A stretch of DNA of 64,000 nt from contig NW_024037056.1 in the NCBI RefSeq assembly GCF_015706575.1, forward strand, positions 14,211,176-14,275,175, written 5' to 3'. The notes beneath the pieces were generated by a model. It saw nothing but the letters and a program-made list of their open reading frames with translations. It had not been told where the DNA came from and made no database searches. Source of the stretch: Patiria miniata. Taxonomy: Eukaryota > Echinodermata > Asteroidea > Valvatida > Asterinidae. Both the position numbers and the translations under genes were made by a program. Positions within the stretch are counted from its first letter, which is position 1. Each line of letters starts with the position of its first letter. Below are positions 10,448-23,200 of this stretch, one piece after another.

Positions 10448-11216
10448 CATGAGGATGTCAGTAAGCGCGGTACAGTGACGTCAGAGATTACCCATATGGT
10501 GACCGCGCTCTCACATCATCTGTAATTAGGCGCGAAGATGAAGCCTACTCCGGCTTTGGTTGTCATGGTAGCGCTGTCATGAAATATGGAGAGGATCCCG
10601 CCATTTTTCTCGTCGTTATGTTAATTCGTTGTTTAGTACATTCAATTTGTGTGCAGTGTGCCCAACGTTTAATGTATAATTTATGGACTGAAAGTTACAT
10701 TCATAAAAGCAATATCTATCGTCTGTATATCGAAATGAAAATTTTGGAAAATATTTAACATCTTCCTTTTTAAATGATTTTGAAGGGTTGTCATTCATTC
10801 CAACTCATGTCATTTGACAATCAATACACCAATATGTATTTCATAATATACAGACTTTAAGTTCCGAATATATGCATCTGTTGTTAATGAGACTTTGTAC
10901 AAAAGGCGACAAAATTTTGCCAAAACCTTATGAAAAACACTTCTTATTTCTGGAACGAAAGTAAAAACTCTTAAAGACTTTGGTACTGAGTATTACAAAG
11001 TAAACACAGTTAAGGTTAAGTAAGGGGCGATGCTCATAACTTTACGTCAATATTACATTCTAATTTAATGTGTTGCTTGATTAACCATATTGCTTTTTTT
11101 TTTAAAAACCGTTGTCGCGAATTGTAATTTTAATGCAAGTTTTCCATTTGTTTTTTAAACCAAAGTAAAGGATTAGTATTAAGTACCGATTGTCGCTTAG
11201 CACCATTTGTTTACTT

Positions 11217-14200
11217 TTAGGGATGGGGTCCAGTGCAGAAGTTTGCCACTGCCGTAGGGATGGTCCCCAACCTCTCGCAAATTCCCGGGAAATCTCGCCC
11301 CATCACGGTGAAGAACGCGTCGCACTCGGCGAACACCCGCTCGCACAGGGCGCTACAAGGCGCCCTCCTGCGGCGGGGTTCGAACTCCGGGTAGGCCATC
11401 GCGCAGAAGATCAGGCGGGCCTCGTCGCTGCAGGACGCCAGGGGCGCCACCACGCGCCAGTCTGGCACCTTGGTGTCGGAAAAAGACTGGTTATAGGGCA
11501 GCAGGTCACGGCATCCGGGCTCGTCGATCTCAACCGGTACGTGAACGTCCAGTTCTTAAAGAGAGAACAAGAAGAAAATGAAAACTTGATAGACTGTTTG
11601 CATAGAGCGCCCTCACTGAGCATAGATCTTTGCTCCTGTACACAATCTATTACAAATTATAACGCCGACATCAGATGAAACGAAACGAAGCATTTTTGGT
11701 GCTGTGACCGTAAACATGATTCTGGTTCGGGACCGTTTTGGCGCTTCGGTTTACGCTGAAATGACGTCATTGATCCGACCCGACATGCAGTTGAATCGAG
11801 ACTTGCGATCGGTTCACTAATACGTTTAAAAGATGGCGGAAAGATAAACAAGTTTTACCAGACGACGTTACCACAAAAGGGATTTAAAAAGTGGGTCTGC
11901 AGTCGGTTGGGCATGAGGAATTGATATCGCGTTCCCGGTCCCGCGGTGGGCTGCTCGACTCAACGCCATGTATGTTTACAAAGTGACGTAACGAACAATG
12001 TTTTGGTCCGGCGTTTTCGCGGTGCACTTGAAACATGTTTTACGCCCTGGCTGTGGCAGAAACATGTTCCAGTTCAAGGGCTGCCAAAAACGCGGCTCTG
12101 AAAACAAGTGCAAGTAAGCTAATACTCATAGTATCATGGATACCTAAAAGGTACGACTTTTTGGAACTTACTTGGTGTGTAAGAAGGTAGCGGCTCCGCA
12201 GTACCTGGGGGACAAATGTGAAAACGATTATTATTGGGTATAGGCCTAGTGAGAAAAAGACATCCGAGAACCGCACTAACCTTTTTGGCTTCAACAGTAC
12301 TGTGCAATAACATCTGCATTTTGCGGACGCTATAGAAACGAATTGTTACTTACTTAGCTCACAATGTGTCCCCTGGTAACCGTCTTGGCATCCGCAGACG
12401 TACGATATGATGAACTCCGCATGGCCACGACACATTGCTCCGTTCTGGCATGGGTTCGGGCTGCACGGATCTACAGAGAAACAAAACAAGGCAGGCCCAG
12501 AGCTGGTCTCAGAGTACACCAAATTCAATTCAGCATCTTTGCATTAATTTAAGAGTGTACGGTTAAGTTCTAGTAAGTTTTCGTTACCAAGTTCTTACCA
12601 ATATCACAGCGACGTCCGCCAAAACCTTCAGGGCAGCGGCAGTAAGCGCCATTGTTCATTTCGAAGCAGGATCCTCCATTTTGACACGAGAGGGCGCTGC
12701 ACAGGCCTCCGTTGGGAGGAGCTAGAGAAGAAAAGATGGAATCTCAGAGAGTCCAAAGATACAAAATTATGTTGGGCTTTTTAAAAACTTTTTTGGTGAA
12801 TCTAAGCGAGTTATTGTCCAACATACAAATTTTGCCTTCCCAAGTCTGTAATGCCATTATGTAATCACGAGTTGAAAAGACCCAAAGAATTTCAGAATGT
12901 AGAATAAATTCAACTGCAAACAGTTCATTCCAAAACGGGAACTGTTATGGCAAATTGTCCGCACTGTTAGATTGGAGATCTTTTGAGATGACATAAAAAA
13001 AAAGTGTAAAGAAGCAAGCGCAGTCTAAGGTCTGCATCACGTGTACACAAGGGTCCAATCAGATCATTAGTAGGTATGACTTTGCAAAGATTGTGTGGTA
13101 TAATGGTTTAAGCATGACTCACCGTTAGTTTGATCCTGATTGGGCAACTTGAAGCAGATCGTTCCTGACTCCGACTCCGGTAGTGACTCGTTGCACAGCG
13201 CCCCCAGCGTCCTCGTCTCAACAGTGTCTCTGAGCGAGCCAACGAGAGCAAGACAAGCCGATCTGCACGGGAGGGTGGGACCTATCAGACTGCCGTCGCA
13301 AGAGGGCGCTAACAGGCTGCAGATGACCCGCCATGTCGTAAAATCACGGACCATTCCTGCCATGACTTCGTTGTTGAACTGACTCCAAATCTGAGATGTG
13401 TTGTGCCCGAGACCGAACCGATTTGGCGTTCGGGTGACGTTCGGAGACAAGCCCAACAGTACGCAGGTCTGGTATGGATTCGGGAAACACCCCTCCGTGA
13501 CGTCATCGGTCATCTTGGGCGTGAGTGACACGGGCAGGGTACTCGACGACTGTTTTGTGACGAGACGGGTAGTCGACATGTCGGTGAACCTTGTGCTTCG
13601 TTTTCGACGAGTGGTTCCATTCATCGTTGTCGATAACGTAATCTCGGTTGTCATGACACCAGTTGAATTCGAATCTGTTCTTTGTTCACTGGTAACAGTA
13701 GTTGGGTTCGCAGTGGTCATCGTTTCACGTGTGACTAACGTTGTCATCTGATTCATAGCAAACGTATTTGTCACATCACTGGTACTCAGTGGGGCTGCAC
13801 TGGTAGACGCTCTGGTCGTGCCTGTCTGGTCGCTGGTTGCCGGCATCATACTCGCTGTCGTCTGATCAGCTGTGGAGCTCATCTCCGTTGACTGGTAACC
13901 ATCAGTCGTGATTGTGGTCTGGTCACGTGCCGTGGTCACATGACTCGGCGAGATTTGGATCGTCGACATCTGCGGCTGTCTGGTGGTAGGGGGCTCTTCG
14001 GTAACCGACTCAGATCCTGTAGAAGGCAGTAATATAATCGACCAATTATACTTCCAGATCAGTCGTTTACTGTGGTAAAACGGGGTGTTGAAATGCTGTT
14101 ACCAGCACTTTACTCTGTTTCGAACATTAAGCAACATGTATCCCCTACCATAACTTTCCTATAACTTCGGATATAATGCTGTCATGGTCCTTACCATAAG

Positions 14201-17200
14201 ATTACGGGCAATATGTGGTATGCATTATGTACATTGTGGCGAACCAAACCTAAATATGGTGCCATGACTGTGATGGTAATGTGCATCTCATATTTTTTTA
14301 AAGAGGTGATTCGTTGAGAAAGTGTCTTAGTTTTAAATAAAATATCTTAGGTTTACCAAACATCAGTGTCAATTTGATATTAGACACGTTGTAAGTTGTT
14401 TCGTCGATCATCACTGATCGAAGCTTCTTCCGGAGGAACTTCTTTGCCTCCTCGTAGACTCTTCTCCCAGACGTTTGATCTTCAGAAGGACGTGGTGTTT
14501 TCATCGGTTTCAATAGGACTGAGAAGACTACGATAACACTGCCGTTCCTAACCAAACATAATGTAATAAAATTGTCAAGAAAATGTGGAACTTTCAGATG
14601 TAGCTTTTTGGTATCTCTCTGACTTAAAACATATCTGTCTATTGGAAGAGGGAAGTATTTACGAAGTGGGTATGGTTCCAATAAGTTTGAGACTTTATGG
14701 TTCTTGTGATTTATGTGATTTCAAGCGCTCGGGACACAGTTTATACCAAATTATTCGCATTGGTTTCTAATTATTTTTTTACCTGAATTTAGAAACGCTG
14801 GTTGATCTATATACTCCACTGTAAGGACTTCTTTTAAAGGCTTCATCTATCTAGAAAAAAAAAATGAGACATCAAAATTATTGAATATAGTTAAACTTAA
14901 TTGGCAACGATAATCATTGACACAGGAATGGTGGATTTTAAGATACTTTGAAAGCTGAAAAACTTACCGAGTTTATGAATTGTCTTTGAAGGGACTTGTA
15001 ACTCTCCGATGTTGGGTCATCGTACGAGGAAGAAAATTGCAGGTTCTTGATTCTGTCTTCTCCTAACATCACCACTAGATAATTAAAGTAGAAAATAATA
15101 ATCGAAAATGTGTCAGTTGACAATATTAATTTGTATTTGTTTTCAATCAATGAATAAGAATGACTTGGTGAATTTTATGTTATTTTCCTGTGAAACTTAC
15201 CCCTTTGCATAGTGATGGTGGGTTTTCCAGATTCACCTTAAGTAAGAATTAGAGAAGAAACAAAATGCATATTAGTTAGATAAAATGAGTGCGACGGGAC
15301 AGTTAATTCCCGTAGATGTTGGAGATTAATTCGTGGGTCTTTGGTATGCAAGAAGAACTATTTGGACCAGGGACACAACTGTGTTGTTCATATTGTACAA
15401 TTTTAGTATTGTTTGTGTCTTGTTCATTTTTTTTTATCTTTCTGTAAAAAACACGACCTTTAAAAAGTTAGCGGACAATCATATCCAACACACTTTTTTT
15501 TCAATAATCGCCATAAGGTCGCGTCACGCTCACGCCCACTTCGCACGTGCGCGTTCTTAATAAAGACGCGCTTGGTATGCCGACAACCCTATTGGTCGAA
15601 GGAGCACTGACTGCGCGCGTACCACCTGGCGTAAGCGTGGCGCTACCTCGGCGAGGGATTCTTTTAGTTGCAGAAAAGTCTAGCCGGTGTAGCGTGAATA
15701 TCCGACTCCATGAAATGTGGACTCATTGGTAGTACTGCGCACGCGTGAGTACGATACTATGCTATTTTTAGGATCGTTTCGGGAGAGTGACCTGTCACGT
15801 GCGAGGGATCAACCAATAATAGGGAAAAGGGGGTCCGATTTTCATAGGAGTCGGATTTTCATGTGACACCGGTTCAATTCGTAAGTGACTGCGTCATACA
15901 CGCGTACGCACCACTGATTACTAGAGCCTATTGGCTAAACACGCCACTTTGTATTACTTCCAGGGCCAATGGTTCCAATGCTACTCTGTTGCAGTGGGCG
16001 TGGTTTTAAGTTGGGATGACGTCACACTTACGAACCGGATAGAAGGCAAAGAACAAATCTTCCAAACCTAGAATCTTGGAGATATCCTCGTATGTCATGA
16101 GTAGCACCAACCCCACCGCAACCAGGAGCAACATGACCGTAGCTATAGCCATGCTGCACAGGACCACAAACCGGGTCCTGCTACACCTCTGAGGCTCGTT
16201 TTCCTCGCCTTTCACGAACATGGTGTCCAGCTCCGCGTCGAATGACGCAAGCTTCATGCCGGAGTCCAGACTATTGCTTTCCACCGCCTCGTCCATGAGA
16301 ACGACTGGTGCCGGACCCAACTCGTCCGCAGCCGGCCCCAGTTCGATTTCAATACTTTGTTGACCTTTATCAAGAACTGCCACCGAAGCGACATTTTGAA
16401 GCCCCGCTGGATCGTCTGGCTCCGGTGAACTCTTACTCTGGTCGGCGCCCGGCCTCGCCTCGGCTTCTTTTGAAAGACTCGTGGTGGTTGCGGTGTCGCC
16501 AGTTGAGGGCGCTAGTGGCTGTTGCGTTGCCGAAGTGCCGAGGGCGCCCTTCGGCTCTTCGGCTGGTTTCGGCGTCTCGTCTTTGTTGGCGCCTTGCACA
16601 TCTGGTGTTGTTTCGTGAGTTTCGGCAATTACCGATAGAGGCGGACTAAAAGTAGAAAACTGCAAAAAATAGTGTTGACAAAGTGTAGTGTCTTAAGAAT
16701 AACCATTTTGCATTCTGTGGTGTTCATGCCCAAACTTAAAAAATGACGACTACCCATAACGGACTTCACTTCAGCCAAAAAAGCTTCTGCCATGGAAAGA
16801 ATGGATTTTAGGGGATCGGGAAGTTATAAAGTAGGCCTACAGTTTTTGAGAAAATACTGAACTCAGTAAATTTGAGTATAGCCTAATAACGAACTAGGGT
16901 TGCTTGTATTGATCTTCCACAACAGCTAAGGACTCGGAGCCAGTCTAGGTATTTTCTTAACAGATACACCTAGGTTCATTTTTACCTTAGTTGGGGTCGA
17001 GGACAGCTCTTTCTCTGGTGCCACACTATTGCTTTCCTCGTTCCCAGGGCTCCCATTAGCAGCAGCAACAGGAGCGACTGCTTGTTCCTTTTCGGCGGTA
17101 CCGGCACTAATCGATTCTGCGTCTTTCGAAATCGGAGTGTCGGTATCGATAATGTCAGCCGTCGCCTCCGTACCAACAGTACTAGTACTTTGAGGCTGGT

Positions 17201-20200
17201 CGAAAGCCGACGACTGAGAAATAATAATAAAATAATAATAATTGGTGTTTTTAAGAAGTAAGTGGTTGTCGCTGGTCCTACCTGAATTTGGTCAACACTC
17301 AAATTTACTGGAAAAAATTCGGCTCAGCAGGAATGATTTATACAGGATGACCATTAAAGTCGTGCAAGGAGATCGCCTTTAATTTCTCAAAACTACTTAG
17401 CAAGAGAATTTCATCTTGATTGAGCATATCAATTATACTCTTGTGTATAATCAGTGAAAATGCCATGGAAATCCGTTCATGCAAACCAGAGATCTAACAG
17501 ATTGTACAATGCTATTGGGATTTACACAGTTAGTGATATCAGTGCATCAGATTGTCATGGGCCTTTTTCACTCTGATGTAAATTAAGTTAACTGTGTAAA
17601 TCCCATCCCATTGCAATGGGTGAAAAACCAAGATCTCTTGTTTGCGTGAATGAATTTCCATGTAATTTTTACCGAATATACAGAAGAGTACAATTCATAT
17701 GCTCCATCAAGATGAAATACTAATGTTATTAAGTATTTCTTGAGAAATTAAAGGATATCTGCTTGCACAATTTCTTAGGGATGGGACACCCTGTTGTGTG
17801 CCCTTTATTTATTAATTTTTTCGGGGAGGATGGGCTATCCTTCCGGATGTTGGTGAATTTTTGGCAGCATTCGGAAATTATAAACTATTGAAACAGCCGC
17901 AGGAGAACATTGTTTTTCATACCTGAATAGGCGGAGGCGGGGGAGGCTCGGGTATATCGATGGCTGTTTCATGTATCACACTATTGCATTCCTTGGTTTC
18001 CCCAGCGCAACCCGAAGCATCCTTTGGCTGAACGACAAGGTTGTTATTCGATACCGTGTCCACTTTGGTATTCGGCGCTGCGGTATCGATACCATTAGGC
18101 GTAGCCTCCGTGCTTGCGTTGTTAAGCTTCGGTTTGCCAAATGTTGTCAACTGTAAAGAGATAATAACAAAGTGTGCTGAAAAAGCGCAGGAAAAAACAC
18201 AATAAGAGAGAAAGCAGACCTAATAAATTAAGAATAAAGAGAAAGAAAGGAACCCCGTATGCTAAAATAAAAGAAACAAAAGCTTATGCAGAAACCACTC
18301 ATTTGTTTTGTCTGGGGAATAAGTGCAATTTTGTTGACAGTTTTTGTGCTTTTGAAAAGGTCATGAGATTAAACAATCATAATAAATAAAAGTATTTTAT
18401 TTCCCTTTATCAAAACACAACAAAGACACCAGCTTCATGTTGCTCAAATGACATGATTTTCCCACGCCTTAATCACAACAAAATCAGTGATGAAATATGG
18501 TGTATTAGTTTTGTGAGTTCCTTTTTCAAAAAAAAAAACAATCATTCTTTTGATCAGGAACAGGAAGTGTGAATTATTCTAGATACATAATAAAATAATA
18601 CTAGTTGATTTCTCCCCAAACAATAAAAAGCCCTTAGTTCCGCATTGGTTTATTGTTCTGAGTCCCAATAGAAACATTCTTACTAAACTAAACAGGACAT
18701 TGAATGTTATCAAGATTTGGATCAAGTAAAATAAGAACAATGCAATAACAAACTTAACGACTTGTATTTGTTCTGTAAACGATGTCTCGTGCGAACACGC
18801 CTTGTGTTTAAGTCATTAAGCATCTTTTTTGAGACAATGAATGGACAATTTCAAGTCAAGTTTTGTTGGTATTATCGATTCTTTGTTAACTTTTCTGACA
18901 ACCGTGACCACAAAGTTTCACAAACATGTCACCACTTTTTTGTTGTCATTGAATTTAAAGGGCCCATGTAATGCCTTTTTTTTTTTAATGTTTAATGCCT
19001 TCCTTGAAAATGCACCTTTGTGTCTCATTTAACCTTATTTTCAATTTTTGTTTTGCCATTTTTCGAGGGTATTTTGGTGCCTTTTTTGTTTTTTATGCTA
19101 ATGCAAATGTCCATATTCTTGAGTAAAAGTCTGATGTCATTTCAGGCAGAAACCTCTGTGCTACAGTTATTTCGGCACCAAAAGTTGCCAGATTTTGGAT
19201 ATTTTGCTGTCGTAAATTTTCTTTTTGTTGTTGTGATTCGTCGTTTTGTCAGTATACATGGCAGTGAGCCAATGAGCAAAGTTTTCTTACAAATATTTTC
19301 AAGGAGCAAATTTTTGGGTTCACAAATTTGACCAGAAAACCCCTAAACTGAATATTGTCTTCCTGAAATGATATCACAGTAACAGCGCCGCACTCAGTTG
19401 TCCGCAAAAGCATGGACTTTTGCATCGTGTAAAGAAGTGCACTTTTCAATAAAATATATCTAAAATGAATGTCAAATAGTTTTTATACATTTAAGAGGAG
19501 TAGAAAAGTGCACAAAATATGTCCTAAGAAAAATTCATGACATGGAACCTTTTATAACCTATAAAAGCGGTCCTCTAAATTTATATAACTTCTCACAAAA
19601 CACTGTAAATTATGATCAATGATACTATGGGGTAAACCCCATTGAACTTCTACTCTGACAGCATTAACAAAGGAATTCCAGAAATGTTGAAAAGGCCAAG
19701 CATAGAACATTGCCAGTAAACGTCGCCCTAATCAGCTGGCAGACAAAATGGAAGATTCTACCCGTGACCTTGGGCCTATAAATTCAGGTTCGGTTGATGG
19801 TACCTTTAACCTTGATTCTCAAACCATTGTATCTTCCGCCAATATAAAAATGCCAAAAAAAACCCCGTTCAGTTGGTAACAAACAGGGCTGACCCGCATA
19901 ATTAAACTTCAGACAATGTATTATTAAAGGGGCCATGGTATGCATTTCGCATCAAAACCCTACTGTGCAAATATGAACGCGTCTCAAGTGTACGAGATAA
20001 TGGCACGACTTTTATGCCTTTGTTGCATTTTTCCAAATGCGTGTACATCGTTCCTACTATTTTTGACACCTGCGGGCGACTTTACTATGACGTCACTTAG
20101 TCTCAACTATCTTCTGAAGGCCAAGGAGGCCGTTTTCCTTGGCCATGAAGAACACAACACTGTGGAGGGTTACCAGCGAGATGTATCAATGGTCGCTGGT

Positions 20201-23200
20201 TCCCTCCTTAATCTCATCAAGTTTCGAAAATAATACTACCAATATTTTCACTTAGCGTCTGTAAAAATGTTGCCCCTCCCCCACAAAACAACCACCCACA
20301 AGGGACAATAGAGGAGCACAGTCTAAACATTTTAAACGACAACACATACCAGAGATCGAGATTAAAAAGAACTTAAAAGAGACACATAAACAAGCCGCCG
20401 GTGTTTATGTTTCATGTACGTGGGTACAAGCCCAAAAACTCACCAGGGAGTCATAAACGCTGCGACAAGTTCACCATATGAGTGGCTACATAATGGCGTT
20501 GACACTATACTTAACCCTCAAAATTCAACATAATGTGTTTGAAACAGTTTCTCAGTGTGACAAATTTTATGATTTTTCAAAACGAAACAGTGCATTGTGC
20601 TGGCTGTTTTTATATGTGATGTTATTCTAATATTTACTGTCGGGATTTTTGGAGTCTGGATACTATTGTTTCTGTGAGGCGTTTTCGTAAATATTGTTTA
20701 CAAGTTTAAAGAGGCTATCTTGTTTAAGCCATTGAACAGCGCCCCTTGCGTTTGCTACTATATATTTTATTTCCTTTAAGCTTTTGAAGGGGTATCTGGG
20801 CTGTTTAACCCACGACCCAAAGATCGTTGGTGGAGAAGTTTTCAAATGTAGAGCAGACTTTGAATGTACAAGAGAAAGTTGGTGATTGGATGTCTTGAAT
20901 CCTGAGAGTCAGGCAGGAAGCAAGACTAGCCGTCTTTTGCGCATGCGCCTAGGCGGACCAGTTCCAGTCACGTGATCAATGTTTACTGACTGAAAACTAA
21001 GGAGGCTATCTGTGTGTTTATTAAAACTATAGGTATGACCTTCAAACATTTGCGGTTACATAGAATCTGATCTTTCTATGTTTAGCCTACAAGAATATCT
21101 GTCAAGAATTCGAAACACTCATCAAGTTTTATTTAGAAAGTGAAAGTAAAACGTTATGACACACACAATGTATGTACAAAACAAGCAAGACTTTTAACAC
21201 ACACACCCTTCATAAAAACTTGATTCATTTCAACAATGTCGAGGTCCGAGTAAGTCAGATAAACATTTTCTTTCTTTTTTCTTTCAAAAATAGAAACTGT
21301 ATCCGGGTTTGTGACCGCGCCATGTTCGCGCACTCAGCCCGCTGAGACACAAATCAACGGTAGCAGATGCCCCACATACTCAGCCTATGACAGCTGGAAA
21401 CTCTGTGTGTTTTCCCGGGCCATTTTCGGTTCTTTCCCTGCTAGTGCTGGGATTAATGTTTGAGAAGGTGGGGTGTATAGTTAAAGTTTCATACTGGAGA
21501 AGTGGCACCAGACTGTTAAGTGTCTTGTTACAGGTGTGACCTAGGGTTTGAACCCAACTGGGGTCGGGGCAAGGATTAGGTGTTGAGCCCAACTGCGAAT
21601 AGGTCATGTGTGATAATCTTTTGATTTATATAAACACCGTTGTGGAGAAAGTCTTGGCGCTGTACGCGATTGTCCTAGTACAGGTGGAAAATCACCTGTT
21701 GTTGATCGAGTGGATTCATGGTTGGTTAGCTGGTCGTGTTGTTTATTTGTTGGTTGAGCAGATATGCATTCAACAGTGGATCTTTAACAGTGGAGGACAA
21801 TATGGTCCACGATTGGGTGAAGGTCCACAGTTGGAAATCGTTTAGAAAACCTATCTGGGCTCTTCCCAAGTGAATTGAACAACAAAGGACAATGAGGCCG
21901 GTCCATAATTGCATGAACGTCCTCAGTTTGAAATCATGTACAAAAGTAATGGAGGGTTCTTCCCAAGTGCGTTGAACAGTACAGGACTTCGGAGTCCTCG
22001 GTTGGAAATAATGTACAAAACTAGTAAGGGTTCTATTGAGCAATAGAGGACATCGGGGTCCACGATTGGATGACAGTTTGAAATCACGTAGGCCTATACA
22101 AGGCCAAGGAGGCTTCTTTCCAACTGAGGACGATTGGGTCCATGATTGAGTGAGGGACCACGGTTGTGTACAAAACGATGAGCGTTCTTCCCAAGTGGGT
22201 TGAACAATAAAGAGGTCACTAGGGACCATTATGTGATTCAAGTCCTCAGTTTGAAATCATGTACAGAACCAATGATTGTTCGTCCCAAGTTAGTTGAACA
22301 AGTCCCAAGTGACATTTAGCAATAAAGGACATAGGGTCATTGATTGGATGAAAGTCAACAGTTTGAAACCATGTACAAATCAACGAGGCTTCAATCCTTC
22401 ACAAGTGACCTTGAACAATAGAGGATCAGGATGATAGGGTCCACGTTTGAGTGAAGGTCCACGGTTGGAAATCATGTTAAAAACCTCTGAGGGTTCCTCC
22501 CAAGTGAGTTAACCAATAGAGGACAATATGGTCCATAATGGGGGGAGGCTTGTAATTGGAGTTCGTGTACAAAACCAATTGCAACGGGGTCTTCCCACCA
22601 AAAATGTTAACGAGTATAAATAATAGGAGGAGTGGACAACACGATGTTCACGGTGCCTCTGGTGCTTGGTCGGTTTCTGTGTTGGTCCTATTGTTGGATT
22701 TCTGTGTTGCAGACTGATCCCTCATTGCCATGATATGCTGACACCTAGCATGTTTGTGAAGTTTCCACCGTTAGTAACCCGAAGCGCAAAAGCTCGGGGA
22801 GAAGTCCCGGGTCGAAATACTTACGTTCCGAGGGGAGGGGCACTATTCCCAATTTGTCACTCCACCAGGGTCGTACGACCCTGAGCTACGTGCCGTGTCA
22901 AACCACACGTTCCTAGGGACATCTGGGCATACTGGACGCATATGCGCCATGACAAGACTTTGATGTTTGAGTATTTGCGCTCTATTTCCTGAGTGATAGG
23001 AACATAAGTTTGCAGTATAGTTTAAAGGGAAAAACAACTGGAATATCAGGAACGAACGGATGTAGCACCATTTTGGAAGTGTTGGAATGATGAAATGAAG
23101 CCTGGGCGATATTTGTTATGCTCTAGGTTTTTATGTGGTTTTTTTTTTTGAAATACTTTAAAAACCAAGCCCGTATTAGTCACGTGATCAATTTAAAACA

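Larger units (their letters stand above)
9065..11216. other. Intergenic region between gene A and gene B
   Basis: No coding exon is supported. It contains an 11 bp microsatellite (9311-9405) and a palindromic MITE (10220-10447). Around 10450-10620 it is moderately GC-rich. Candidate ATTAAA signals on the minus strand near 11065 and 11130 could serve gene B. Confidence 0.45.

Noticed and set aside
19940..20233. 97-codon plus-strand frame
   Set aside because: It starts inside a TTAAAGGGGCCATGG-type repeat and has no splice or domain support.
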